A DNA stretch of 64,000 nt from Epiperipatus broadwayi (lineage: Eukaryota; Onychophora; Udeonychophora; Euonychophora; Peripatidae). Location: positions 6,881,710 through 6,945,709 of the forward strand of contig JAQFVV010012422.1 of assembly GCA_028023455.1 (NCBI GenBank), given 5' to 3'. Below the pieces are notes generated by a model. It did not search any database and was not told where the DNA came from. It saw nothing but the letters and a program-made list of their open reading frames with translations. The position numbers were made by a program, and so were the translations under genes. Numbering within the stretch: the first letter of the stretch is position 1; the number at the start of each line of letters is the position of its first letter. Shown here piece after piece: positions 56,231 to 64,000 of this stretch.

Positions 56231-56986
56231 TACATCTTTATAATAAGCAAACAGTTTATACTTTGTGACTAATTATGAATCAAAATATATAAAATGTGCT
56301 AACACGCCCAAGCACACAAAGCTAAAAACAAATAAAGAAAATATATTATTATTTTTATTTTAATATCTATTCATTAAATGGCTAAGCGTTTTCAAGGGTC
56401 AAAGCCCTCATAATCATAGCCGCATTACAAACTATAATAAATTGACTCAGAGTGATGCAAATTTATGCAAATGAAATGATTACGCATGCCATTTCTTGAA
56501 TATTTTGTAGCAAGAGTCTTTTCTATTGATGGTGTCACCATCTCTAGATATAAAGAAAGCTTCTTTTATCTTTCTTTTAAGATCATGCCGCTCTCTGCAC
56601 ACCACCACTGGATTTCCAGGTTGGCAATCATGCCCAGCTGAAGTGCGGTGCTGCACAAAAACTGAACTATGGGCAGTGTCCACCAAAGCTTTATTATAAG
56701 AATAAGTGTGTTGAGATAGCCTAGTAGACAGAGAGGTCCTATTCTCACCATAATACGATGATCTACAAAATTTTTCAGGGCAGGCAATAAATTTGCATCA
56801 CTCAGAGTCAATTTATTATAGTTTGTAATGTGGTTATGATTATGAGGGCTTTGAACCTTGAAAGTGCTTAGCCATTTTATGAATAGATATTAAAATAAAA
56901 ATAATAATATACTTTCTTTATTTGTTTTTAGCTTTGTGTGCTTGTGCGTGTTAGCACATTTTATATATTTTGATACATCTTTATAA
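56231..56986 (-). mobile_element. Penelope-like element relic with 13 bp target duplication and 185 bp inverted repeats
   Basis: TACATCTTTATAA occurs at 56231-56243 and 56974-56986. The 730 bp between them has inverted arms 56279-56467 and 56788-56973, enclosing about 320 bp that code for the endonuclease tail of a Penelope-like element on the minus strand. The arms are about 90% identical. The right arm is an inverted copy of the 3' region, the same architecture as family A elements. A family A copy begins 6 bp beyond the right duplication. Confidence 0.85.
56480..56782 (-). CDS. Penelope-like GIY-YIG endonuclease domain, C-terminal part
   Basis: About 100 codons open on the minus strand to TAA (56482-56480). 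Reading in order: a Cys-led start CPEKFCRSSYYGENRTSL, then STRLSQH, FVQHRTSAGHDCQ, and ERHDLKRKIKEAFFISRDGD followed by TINRKDS. This matches the order seen in Penelope-like endonucleases: a YxGExxRxLxxRLxxH block, a GH block, an R(K)xxKEAxxI block and a final N-R-x-D/S. In the family this domain nicks DNA for target-primed reverse transcription. The RT domain is absent (truncated by the inverted repeat), so the copy is non-autonomous. No internal stop, so it may be fairly recent. Family assignment is from motif memory. Confidence 0.75.
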   Translation of the reverse strand, partial: CPEKFCRSSYYGENRTSLSTRLSQHTYSYNKALVDTAHSSVFVQHRTSAGHDCQPGNPVVVCRERHDLKRKIKEAFFISRDGDTINRKDSCYKIFKKWHA

Positions 56987-56991
56987 GTAAC

Positions 56992-57357
56992 TAGAGGGAT
57001 TTGAACTTAGGATTTTTTAGTCTACATTCATCTTCCACTTTATTTCAAACAAACAACACATTTGACTACATACATTTGAAAAAGATATGTGATTCCCAAT
57101 ATATAATTTTGTGCAGAACCAGCACTCATCAGTTGGGTCAGATCATAATCTTTTACAAATATATAGAATTAGTGCTCAGCTAATATTAAGATAGCAATTC
57201 CTTAAACTTTAATGGACAGGCTTCAATCTTCTCAACCTTCCAACTATTCAACCATCCATTTCATTGAAAAATCCAAAGATGGAATGCTCTAGTCCCTGAT
57301 GGATTTGATATTGTAGTCATACCCATGTAGACATTACATAAATCTAATCCCTCATAT
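56992..57357 (-). mobile_element. Family A hammerhead retroposon, copy 6 (minus orientation)
   Basis: The 3' end is at 56992 (GAGGGATTTGAACTTAGGAT on plus). On the minus strand the order is: start near 57357, 'TTCAATGAAATGGATGG', 'GTCCATTAAAGTTTAAGG', hammerhead, 3' end. It sits just upstream (in its own direction) of the Penelope relic. Confidence 0.8.
57086..57152 (-). ncRNA. Hammerhead ribozyme relic
   Basis: Minus strand: CTGATGA at 57132-57126. Helix II GTGC/GCAC has a T/T mismatch inside (57125-57111). AAAA (57110-57107) replaces GAAA, and helix III has lost one base. Helix I CCCAA/TTGGG is intact. Predicted inactive. Confidence 0.75.
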
Positions 57358-58265
57358 TACTGGACCATTATGTATTCAAATATTAATATGAAACATTCAG
57401 TACACCGAATGAAGAGGCTAATTACATCTTTATTTACAAGTGTACAACTTTTGCTTAAATGTGTAAATATACACATATGTTTTCTAAGCATGTGTTTATC
57501 AGTCAAGCAAGATTTTATATAATTTCTTGAAGCAAGCCTGCATACCAATATATATATATGGATGCACATATACATGTAAAAAAAAAAACACAAACGGAAC
57601 GTTATATATATATACACACGCACAAGCAAATGCGAATAATAATAGAAATACATACATATTTTGTAGAGTGTTCAAAGAAATTTCAAATTATTAAATTCTT
57701 AGAAATATTTAAGCTCAAACAACATAATTATATTATTTTTTCTATAATAAACAGGAAAAGATAATGAGCGATGAAAATTATTAGGTATTTGGCTATAAAC
57801 ACAGCATATAGACAGATTTAAATAATAATAGTTAAGATATTTAAATTGTAATAACTAGTTTTGAATGAATCTTTTTGAAGAAAATTTAAATAATACATAA
57901 AAGTTATTTAAGATCACCAGCATTATTCACTATTAAAAAAATATGTAATCGAAGGGCTTTACTATTATGGAGTTCATAAAAACGTTCGAACACCAACGTG
58001 TAAAAAAATCAATCCGAGGATATTGTGCTCTTGACTCTACTACTGAACCAAACCATGTAAGACATTATTCATTATTAATAAATATAGAAAGAAATCGGTG
58101 GTTATTAATTAATGTGACATTCGTTGTTTTCAGACAAATCAATGATTAAATGGGGACAATAATCTTGAGGTATAAACAAATATTGCATTTACATTATATG
58201 AACACATTCATTTAGATATTTCTCTCATTTTATTTTCTTCCGGTTTATTTTATAATTATGGATAG
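57358..58265. other. Non-coding stretch
   Basis: No gene. The 98-codon minus frame 57357-57653 crosses AT/CA-rich simple sequence, is rich in Tyr, Ile and Cys and matches nothing I recognise. Confidence 0.45.
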
Positions 58266-58402
58266 TTCTGTGTGGTTTGGTTTAATGATACGATGATGGA
58301 CTTTGAAGTTCAAGATCTACCAATGACAGACCAGTTTCGTCACTTCCGGTTCTTGACTTCTTATGAACTCCTGAGTAATAAACTATTTAATTATTTACAC
58401 AT
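58266..58402 (+). repeat. tRNA-derived SINE copy
   Basis: Head 'GGTTTGGTTTAATGATACGA' (box A region) and 'GAAGTTCAAGATCTACCAAT' (box B region). Tail 'CTTCTTATGAACTCCTGAGT' followed by AATAAACTATTTAATTATTT. It has the best-preserved 3' tail of the family. Confidence 0.65.
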
Positions 58403-59075
58403 ACAAATACAATGTATATTTAAATTGATTAGACCTCCTATAATCCAAATAGTAAAATATTAACCTTTGTTTGGAAATTGATAAAATAAGAATAAATTGT
58501 CTGTATCGGCTACATTTTGATTCAATGCCTCTAGTCGATGGCATGACTTAGTGGATAATAATTCTTTTTTTTTTTTGTTTACAATCCTGCATAGTGTGAT
58601 CATTATAATTCTATATAAATACATTTAAAACATATATGCCTATATATGACAAATAATACGTACACAAAGGAACTGAGTTAAGAGAATAAAGACAGAACCT
58701 GTCTTTTCTTTCAATAAGTTCTATCTTGTACTTTGAATTAAGAATATTTCATTTACTTAATAAACCAGTCAGTGAATATTAATCTTGATTATAACATAAT
58801 ATTAACTATTGGACAAAGTTTATACATATAATATTTTATTTAAAAATCAATGTACATTTAAAATATATATAGACTGGTTTACATTTGCTCTCTGGCTGTT
58901 ATTCTTCTAGATAACTCGTAAGTACAAATATCTTAAATGATGGTAAGAAGTGATCCATTTCTTACTGTAAAAAATCATTCAACTTAATAGCTAGTTTAAT
59001 TATTATTTAAAATATAGACTTGGTAAATTTCACATGACACTATATATATATTAATAACTTTATCTATAATGTAAA
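58403..59075. other. Non-coding, no feature seen
   Basis: AT-rich, no gene. Confidence 0.5.
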
Positions 59076-59081
59076 TTATAC

Positions 59082-59240
59082 AAATACGTGTATCTACGTG
59101 TCATACAGAAAAGAAAATTTCGATAATAATAATATTATTTAGCTGACTGCGCTTTTTGTAAGCGCTCAGTTAAATATTACTATTATTATCATATTTTTCT
59201 TTTCTCTAAGACATATAGATATGTGTGTGTATAATTTGTA
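59082..59240. repeat. Foldback, about 75 bp arms
   Basis: Left arm 59082-59157 ('AGAAAAGAAAATTTCGATAA', 'TTTAGCTGACTGCGCT') and right arm 59161-59240 ('AGCGCTCAGTTAAATATTAC', 'TTTTTCTTTTCTCT') are near reverse complements with almost no spacer. A very stable hairpin in either strand. Confidence 0.8.
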
Positions 59241-59294
59241 TATATTTATTCTAATATTCTCATGGATAAATGATGAATTCATAGTATCAATTCT

Positions 59295-59460
59295 GGAAGC
59301 TTCCTTGCGGCAAAAATATAATAACTAAATAGCTGACGTTTCAGTACAACAACAAGTACTTTTTTCAGAGAAAAAAAAAAAGATCTGAAGAAAGAGTACT
59401 TGTTATTGTACTGAAATGTCTGCTATTTAGTTATTATATTTTTACTACACTGAAGCTCCC
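59295..59460. repeat. Foldback, about 55-70 bp arms
   Basis: Left arm about 59298-59365 ('AAATATAATAACTAAATAGC', 'GTTTCAGTACAACAACAAGT') and right arm about 59394-59460 ('ACTTGTTATTGTACTGAAAT', 'GCTATTTAGTTATTATATTT') surround about 28 bp. It lies 55 bp from the previous foldback. Confidence 0.8.
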
Positions 59461-59924
59461 GAAGATCTACAAATTTATATATATGTAAATACATGAAAGC
59501 AGTCAACAATATATAAAAAATAGAAATTGCTATTGGGTCTAAAATAATTTTTTTTCGGAAGCATTCTTTCGTGTGGCTGAAAATTTGATAATGATTAAAA
59601 TTTAAATGGCTGACTGAACTCACAGATTATTGTTGTACTATAAAAAATTAGATTAAATAAAAATTTTAAAATGGGACTGAAAGCGATTTCCGTTTGGTTT
59701 ATTTCATCTTAATTTAGCAATGACCTGCCCCCCCCCCTTTAAATTTTGTCAGCAGTATGTTTAAAGAAAAGAAAATTTGACAATGCAAAAATACAGTACA
59801 TTTTTTTTTATTAAATCACTAAATATCACAAAATCACCATTCATTATGCTTACACAAATCACTATATGCACTATATCAATATATAACGTTTCAATTATAT
59901 ATTATCCAATTCACCCTGTATCTG
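59461..59924. other. Non-coding, no feature seen
   Basis: A C9 run lies at about 59728-59737. No gene. Confidence 0.5.
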
Positions 59925-60645
59925 AAATTCAAATGCACTTATATAAGCCAATCTTAAGTATTAAAAAGTGAGAGCATGAATATATAAATCATTCACTTTA
60001 AAAATTATTTCTTCTTTTAATAATCTTATTGAACTTTGAAAATCTTATAATTTACTTTGTGCTAATATTGGAAGATGTTAAATTATGTAATAATCAATAA
60101 ATTTTGCAATCACAGTATTTAGATTGTAATTATATAGGTAATTATCCCTTCTCACTAGCACTGTTAAACAATGATATTAAAACTGCAAGGATACTCTCAC
60201 TCCAATCATAAGATAGAGACTTTGAGGTCATAAGAACAACCATCTTATTTTCAAATTCAAATGCACTTATATGAACGAATCTTAAGTGTCTAGAAGTGAG
60301 AGCGTGAATATATAAATCATTCACTTTAAATCCATCTTTTTTTAATAATCTTATTAGCACTTCTGAAGTATTATAATTTACATTGTGCTAGTATTAGATG
60401 TTAAATTATCCTAATAATCAATCAATTTTACTAGTGCAGTGTTTAGATTGTAATTATACAGAATGTATTCACCATTAAACAGTGATGTTAAACTATAAGA
60501 ATACTGTTGCCCTGGTCACAAGATAAAGACTTTGATAAAATAAGAATGACCATCTTATCTTTAACCTCAAATGCACTTATCTGAGCCAATATTAAGTGTC
60601 TAGAAGTGAGAGCATGAATACATAAATCATTCACTTTAAATCATT
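59925..60645 (+). repeat. Tandem repeat, period about 310-328 bp
   Basis: The marker 'CAAATGCACTTAT' starts at 59930, 60258 and 60568. Each is followed by 'AAGTGAGAGCATGAATA' or a variant, then 'TAAATCATTCACTTTAAA'. Two full units and a partial third; the third also has the 'CCATCTTAT' lead-in. Non-coding; the 72-codon minus frame 60142-60360 is incidental. Confidence 0.85.
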
Positions 60646-61710
60646 AAAATTCATAAATTTGATACATTTTATAATACAGCAGTAGCAATTTTTCTGTCTT
60701 GGATACAATATATGATCGTGTTGATTAATATTGTTTTATCAGGGTACGGTGAAAGCATGTAAGTTTAATTTTTGCTTTCTTTATCCATTTTAAATTTTTA
60801 TGTGATATATTTTATGTAATAATTTCTTTTAAATGCAAAGCTAAAAGTTTTACAAAATTAAAAAAAAATTGTAAAGTATCTTTCTTAAGTGATAAAATAA
60901 AAATTGTTTTAATAGTGATAGAAATCAAAGCACTGTGAAATGTTGTTGCAATATATCAAAGATCGTAAAAGCTCAACAGAGAATCTGAGTTGGGTAGTGG
61001 CAAGTAGGACTGACTGTATTGATTCCAAAGTCAATATGGATTTAAAAATATTAAAACAGCTAGAATAATCACAATCTGTTAATAATTAGACTGCTATTAT
61101 GTTACTATAAGGAAAAAAAAGTTATTGAAAAGAATACTTCCAAAACATATTTAAAGTCTGCTACTTTGCTTTTCATTTTATGTAAAAAATAAAAAAATAA
61201 AGATATGATAAAGTAAGTTTTTTATAATTTATATTTTTTGAGTGAATATGAATGAGTGAAAACACACCCAGTAAACATACATATAAATGCCCCCCCCCTC
61301 AATTTATTATTAATAATTGCACTGTTATTTTAAAATTTTATTTATACTATAATCTTGATTTATATATGCATACTATACACACAAAAAGCACTCGCATATA
61401 TATATATTTATATGTGAATACATGCATGTTGAAAAGTATTATATACTTGCATTTCTATAAACAATATTTATTCTTTTGTAATCAAAATTAAACAATAAAA
61501 CATAAGGTATTATACATAATGCATAATAAAATAGAAAATCACATAACACTAACATACTAACCAAAAAAAAAAAAATTACTAAAATTCTTCCACAACCATG
61601 ACTTCATTTATTAATAGACTTTTTTAAAGTGAAATTCAAGAAGATGCAAACAACATATGTATATTATATTTAAATATATGTATATTGTCTATATTAAACT
61701 TAATGTAATT
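60646..61710. other. AT-rich non-coding stretch
   Basis: C8 run at about 61291-61298, (AT)n at about 61396-61410. No gene. Confidence 0.5.
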
Positions 61711-61805
61711 ATAGAGGATTTGAAGTTAGACTTTCAAGCTCCCCATATCTATCCAATCCATCTTATACAACCAATACACATGGCCACATGCATATAAAAA
61801 AGATA

Positions 61806-61868
61806 AATGATCTCCAATGTAAATATTTTGTGCTGAACCAGCACTCATCATTGGTCCAATTCACCAGT
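61806..61868 (-). ncRNA. Hammerhead ribozyme relic (left arm)
   Basis: Minus strand: CCAATGATGA has lost the C of CTGATGA (ending at 61845). Helix II GTGCTG/CAGCAC is intact (61844-61830). AAAA (61829-61826) replaces GAAA. Predicted inactive. Confidence 0.7.
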
Positions 61869-62107
61869 TCCTGTACATATATAAAATCAGTGCTCAATTT
61901 ATATTAAGATAGAAAATCTTCCGAACTTTAATTGACAAACTTAAATCTTCAGCCATTCATTTCATTGAAAATTTGAGCATTTCATCCTCAGATTTTTCAT
62001 GATATGAATGGTTGAAAAGTTGGAGAGATTGAAGCTTGTCCATTAAAGTTTGAAGATTTGTTATTTTAATATAAACTGAGCATTGATTGTATATATGTGT
62101 GGGAGAT

Positions 62108-62174
62108 TGTGATCTGGACCAACTGATAAGTGCAGGTTCAGTATGAAATATATATTGGATATCATTTGTCTTTT
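62108..62174 (+). ncRNA. Hammerhead ribozyme relic (right arm)
   Basis: CTGATAA at 62123-62129 (the catalytic G8 is A), helix II partly broken (GTGCAG/CAGTAT), GAAA present at 62145-62148, helix I ACCAA/TTGG kept. Predicted inactive. Confidence 0.7.
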
Positions 62175-62991
62175 TCACACATATGTGATCAAGTATTTCA
62201 GTTGCATAAGATGGTTGGATAGATATAGGAAGGTTGAAAATCTGAATTAAAGTCTTTTATATATATATACACACACACAAAACAAAATAGATTCACTTCA
62301 AAAAACAACTTCATTTAACATCAAAGAATGTCTTTGTGACATCCATGGCCTCAGATTAAAAAAAATATATATCATCAAAGTTTCTTTTACTTTTCTTTTG
62401 AATTCACTTCTTTCATAAAAGATAATCTCTGCATTGTTAAATAATATTTTATAACCTGTATTCAGTTCATGAATATACAAAACTGATTTAGGATATCAAT
62501 TTTTAACTCACTTTTATGAACTTTAACTCTTTCTTAAAGACTTAATTTATTTTGACCTATACAAATTTTACAACTGCAAGAAATTTTGTAAATTACACTA
62601 GGAATTATTCAATAATGAGTTTAAATCAAGGCCTTTCTTCAAGACCATTTTCATACCATCCAATAAATAACTATTTTTATAAATCAATTTATAAATTGGT
62701 GATTCAAATGGTAAAAAAATAAACTTCATTCTCACTAACAATTAAATTATTATTATTAAAAGACATTGTTAAATATAATATTTCTAATAAATTCATGATT
62801 ACAATCTAAATCAATATAATCGGAAGCAAATTGACTCCTCTGAATATAATGACTATTTTCAAAATTATTAAGCCTTCTATTCCTATAACAAAAATTCAAT
62901 AAAGAGATTTTCTTACGAGTAAAAGGTTGATAATTGTCTGGCCTTATCATATTTGTTAATTTTTTTTTGTTTCATAAAATGACTGGAAAAT

Positions 62992-63115
62992 AAAGCAACT
63001 ACTTTTTTTTTTTCCATATGTCAAATCCGTTGAACGGTTAGCGGACGCGGGCCAGCTGCTTGGAAGGCAGCTATGCTAACCACTAGGCCACCGACGCTTG
63101 ACTAAAACAACTACT
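62992..63115 (-). mobile_element. tRNA-Gly mini-retroposon, copy 2
   Basis: Inserted inside the Penelope pseudogene. Direct repeats AAAGCAACTACT (62992-63003) and AAAACAACTACT (63104-63115) flank it. In sense (minus) order: leader AGTCAA, tRNA-Gly-like body (63097-63027), trailer ATTTGACATATGG, then about 11 A. It has the same leader/trailer complementarity as copy 1. Confidence 0.8.
63027..63097 (-). tRNA. tRNA-Gly (TCC) pseudogene
   Basis: The anticodon arm GCTGCCTTCCAAGCAGC is intact, but the T arm (GCGTCCGCTAACCG) and part of the acceptor stem are mutated. It shares C at the T-loop A58 position with the copy at 44.1 kb. Not a functional tRNA. Confidence 0.75.
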
Positions 63116-63347
63116 TGTCAATACTTAAATCTAGAAATTTAAATTTAACAAATTCAAAAGAATTCCCCTCAGTAATAAAATAAATATTAGAATCAAAAGC
63201 ATTCAATCTATCAAAAAAATCATTTAATTTTTTTGGATAACAAACAAACAATCATCGACACAATCAAATAATTTAAAAAAAATAGAAAAATTATTAATAA
63301 CACCACTCTCTAAAAAAATCAATATGGACAGAGCAATAAAGCCATAT

Positions 63348-63462
63348 GCCTTTTATTTAGTTGGACAAGGTAGAGCATCTGATGACATCTGCAGATCTCA
63401 GGGTCGATTTTGGCACTTGCGGAGGCGATCGAACTTCTTATGAACTCTAGAGTAATAAAGAC
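63348..63462 (+). repeat. tRNA-derived SINE copy
   Basis: Head 'GGACAAGGTAGAGCATCTGA' (box A region) and 'ATCTCAGGGTCGATTTTGGC' (box B region). Tail 'GAACTTCTTATGAACTCTAG' followed by AGTAATAAAG. The 79-codon minus frame across it is incidental. Confidence 0.65.
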
Positions 63463-64000
63463 ATTAGCCTTCCCCCCCCCCCCCAAGTGCAATTGTTTTA
63501 ACTTTTTGATAGTCCACTTTAATTTATGGTATATATAATAATTTGCAGATTCAACCACGTATGTAACTGCCTGTTATCAACATCAATGTTATATCAACGT
63601 TTTGATTAGATCACATATTACATCACCCTTGTGATTGTTTTAAACATCTTTGCAACGATCGCTTGTACTGATCTCTACTATGGAAAAAAGCAAGAGTGAT
63701 TCCATCAAAAAGTCGACATATCGTTAGCATTTCCAACAAACAATCACATACAAGAAACAAATCGCAGAAATAGGTTTGCATCTTTTATTCGTGAAAATCT
63801 TCGCTTTAATATATATATATAGATGAAAGAAGACAGACTGATATTTAATATCAGGTTTTAAATAATATTGTGCAATAAAAATAATTAAATGAATTCTAAT
63901 AATTCTTGAAAAATTATTTCAAGATAATTTTTTTATGTGTGGATTTTTTTTCTTTTTAAAAAAGTGAGGTCTGGTAATTATTTCCATTTCTTTTTAATTT
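63463..64000. other. Non-coding, no feature seen
   Basis: A C11 run lies at about 63473-63484. No gene or clear repeat to the window end. Confidence 0.5.

Larger units (their letters stand above)
61712..62265 (-). mobile_element. Family A hammerhead retroposon, copy 7 (full palindrome)
   Basis: The two halves (61718-61985 and 61990-62262) are inverted copies, meeting near 'AGCATTTCATCCTCAGATTT'. The left end reads GAGGATTTGAAGTTAGACTT, the right end GAAAATCTGAATTAAAGTC. It has one hammerhead per strand, both damaged. It lies directly 3' of the Penelope pseudogene on the minus strand. Confidence 0.8.
62285..63335 (-). pseudogene. Decayed Penelope-like element (RT and endonuclease), interrupted by a tRNA-Gly retroposon
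   Basis: Reading the minus strand from 63335 down: an RT block with LSILIFLESGVINN and the polymerase motif C as FDCVDDCLFV (about 63265-63235), then DRLNAFDSNIYFITEGNSFE and VKFKFLDL. A tRNA-Gly retroposon (62992-63115) interrupts it. A linker region follows with DLDCNHEFIRNIIF (about 62770-62800), a stretch like LPFESPIYKLIYK (62650-62700), and the endonuclease part with HELNTGYKILFNNAEII and ERSEFKRKVKETLMI (62375-62470). Many stops and frameshifts make it dead. The order matches Penelope-like RT followed by a GIY-YIG domain. The 5' end is lost near a SINE copy at 63350. Confidence 0.75.

Noticed and set aside
57357-57764. 98-codon minus and 68-codon plus frames
   Set aside because: Cross AT/CA-rich simple sequence, biased composition, no recognisable similarity, both strands open together.
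61957-62178. 73-codon minus frame resembling part of the 32.6 kb frame
   Set aside because: The similarity comes from shared family A repeat sequence containing the ribozyme, not from coding conservation.

Overview
This is a 64 kb, very AT-rich stretch (roughly 70% or more A+T by eye) of an animal nuclear genome. The long empty stretches, microsatellites, LINE, SINE, LTR and Penelope-like relics, a tRNA-derived retroposon and candidate spliced exons exclude a bacterium or virus. The repeat mix suggests an invertebrate, perhaps a lophotrochozoan such as a mollusc, but no gene fixes the species. No complete conventional protein gene is visible. The most gene-like signals are a possible terminal exon at 31018-31134 (+), a 58-codon ORF with a CX2C...CX2C motif at 55439-55615 (-), and weaker candidate exons near 41.5, 48.4 and 51.1 kb.

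The window is mostly a record of mobile elements. The main family (family A) has seven copies at about 7.6-8.1, 14.9-15.3, 25.9-26.4, 32.5-32.95, 44.2-44.4, 57.0-57.35 and 61.7-62.3 kb. Together they carry nine recognisable type I hammerhead ribozyme motifs with a very short helix III. Two motifs (15.2 and 44.25 kb) keep the whole conserved core, and one (7.95 kb) has lost only the closing pair of helix II. The others have point lesions at catalytic or core positions. Copies end at a shared 3' sequence. Two are flanked by perfect 18 and 21 bp direct repeats, and one is 5' truncated. Most have an inverted copy of their own 3' end at the 5' side. This fits retroposition rather than cut-and-paste transposition.

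Two Penelope-like element (PLE) relics lie directly beside family A copies. At 56.2-57.0 kb a GIY-YIG-type endonuclease tail sits between about 185 bp inverted repeats and a 13 bp target duplication. At 62.3-63.3 kb a decayed reverse transcriptase plus endonuclease tail is interrupted by a tRNA-Gly retroposon. PLEs are known to carry hammerhead ribozymes, so family A is best read as a non-autonomous PLE satellite.

Other repeats are: family B, a second retroposon family with 13 and 16 bp target duplications and strong palindromes; about 90 bp tRNA-Gly(TCC) mini-retroposons; a tRNA-derived SINE family; C-terminal relics of an RTE-like LINE; a 5'-truncated LINE with a (CATCA)n tail; one LTR with an adjoining internal end; several foldbacks; a 0.5 kb purine tract; and tandem repeats. 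Stretches listed as having no feature showed neither gene nor clear repeat on reading.
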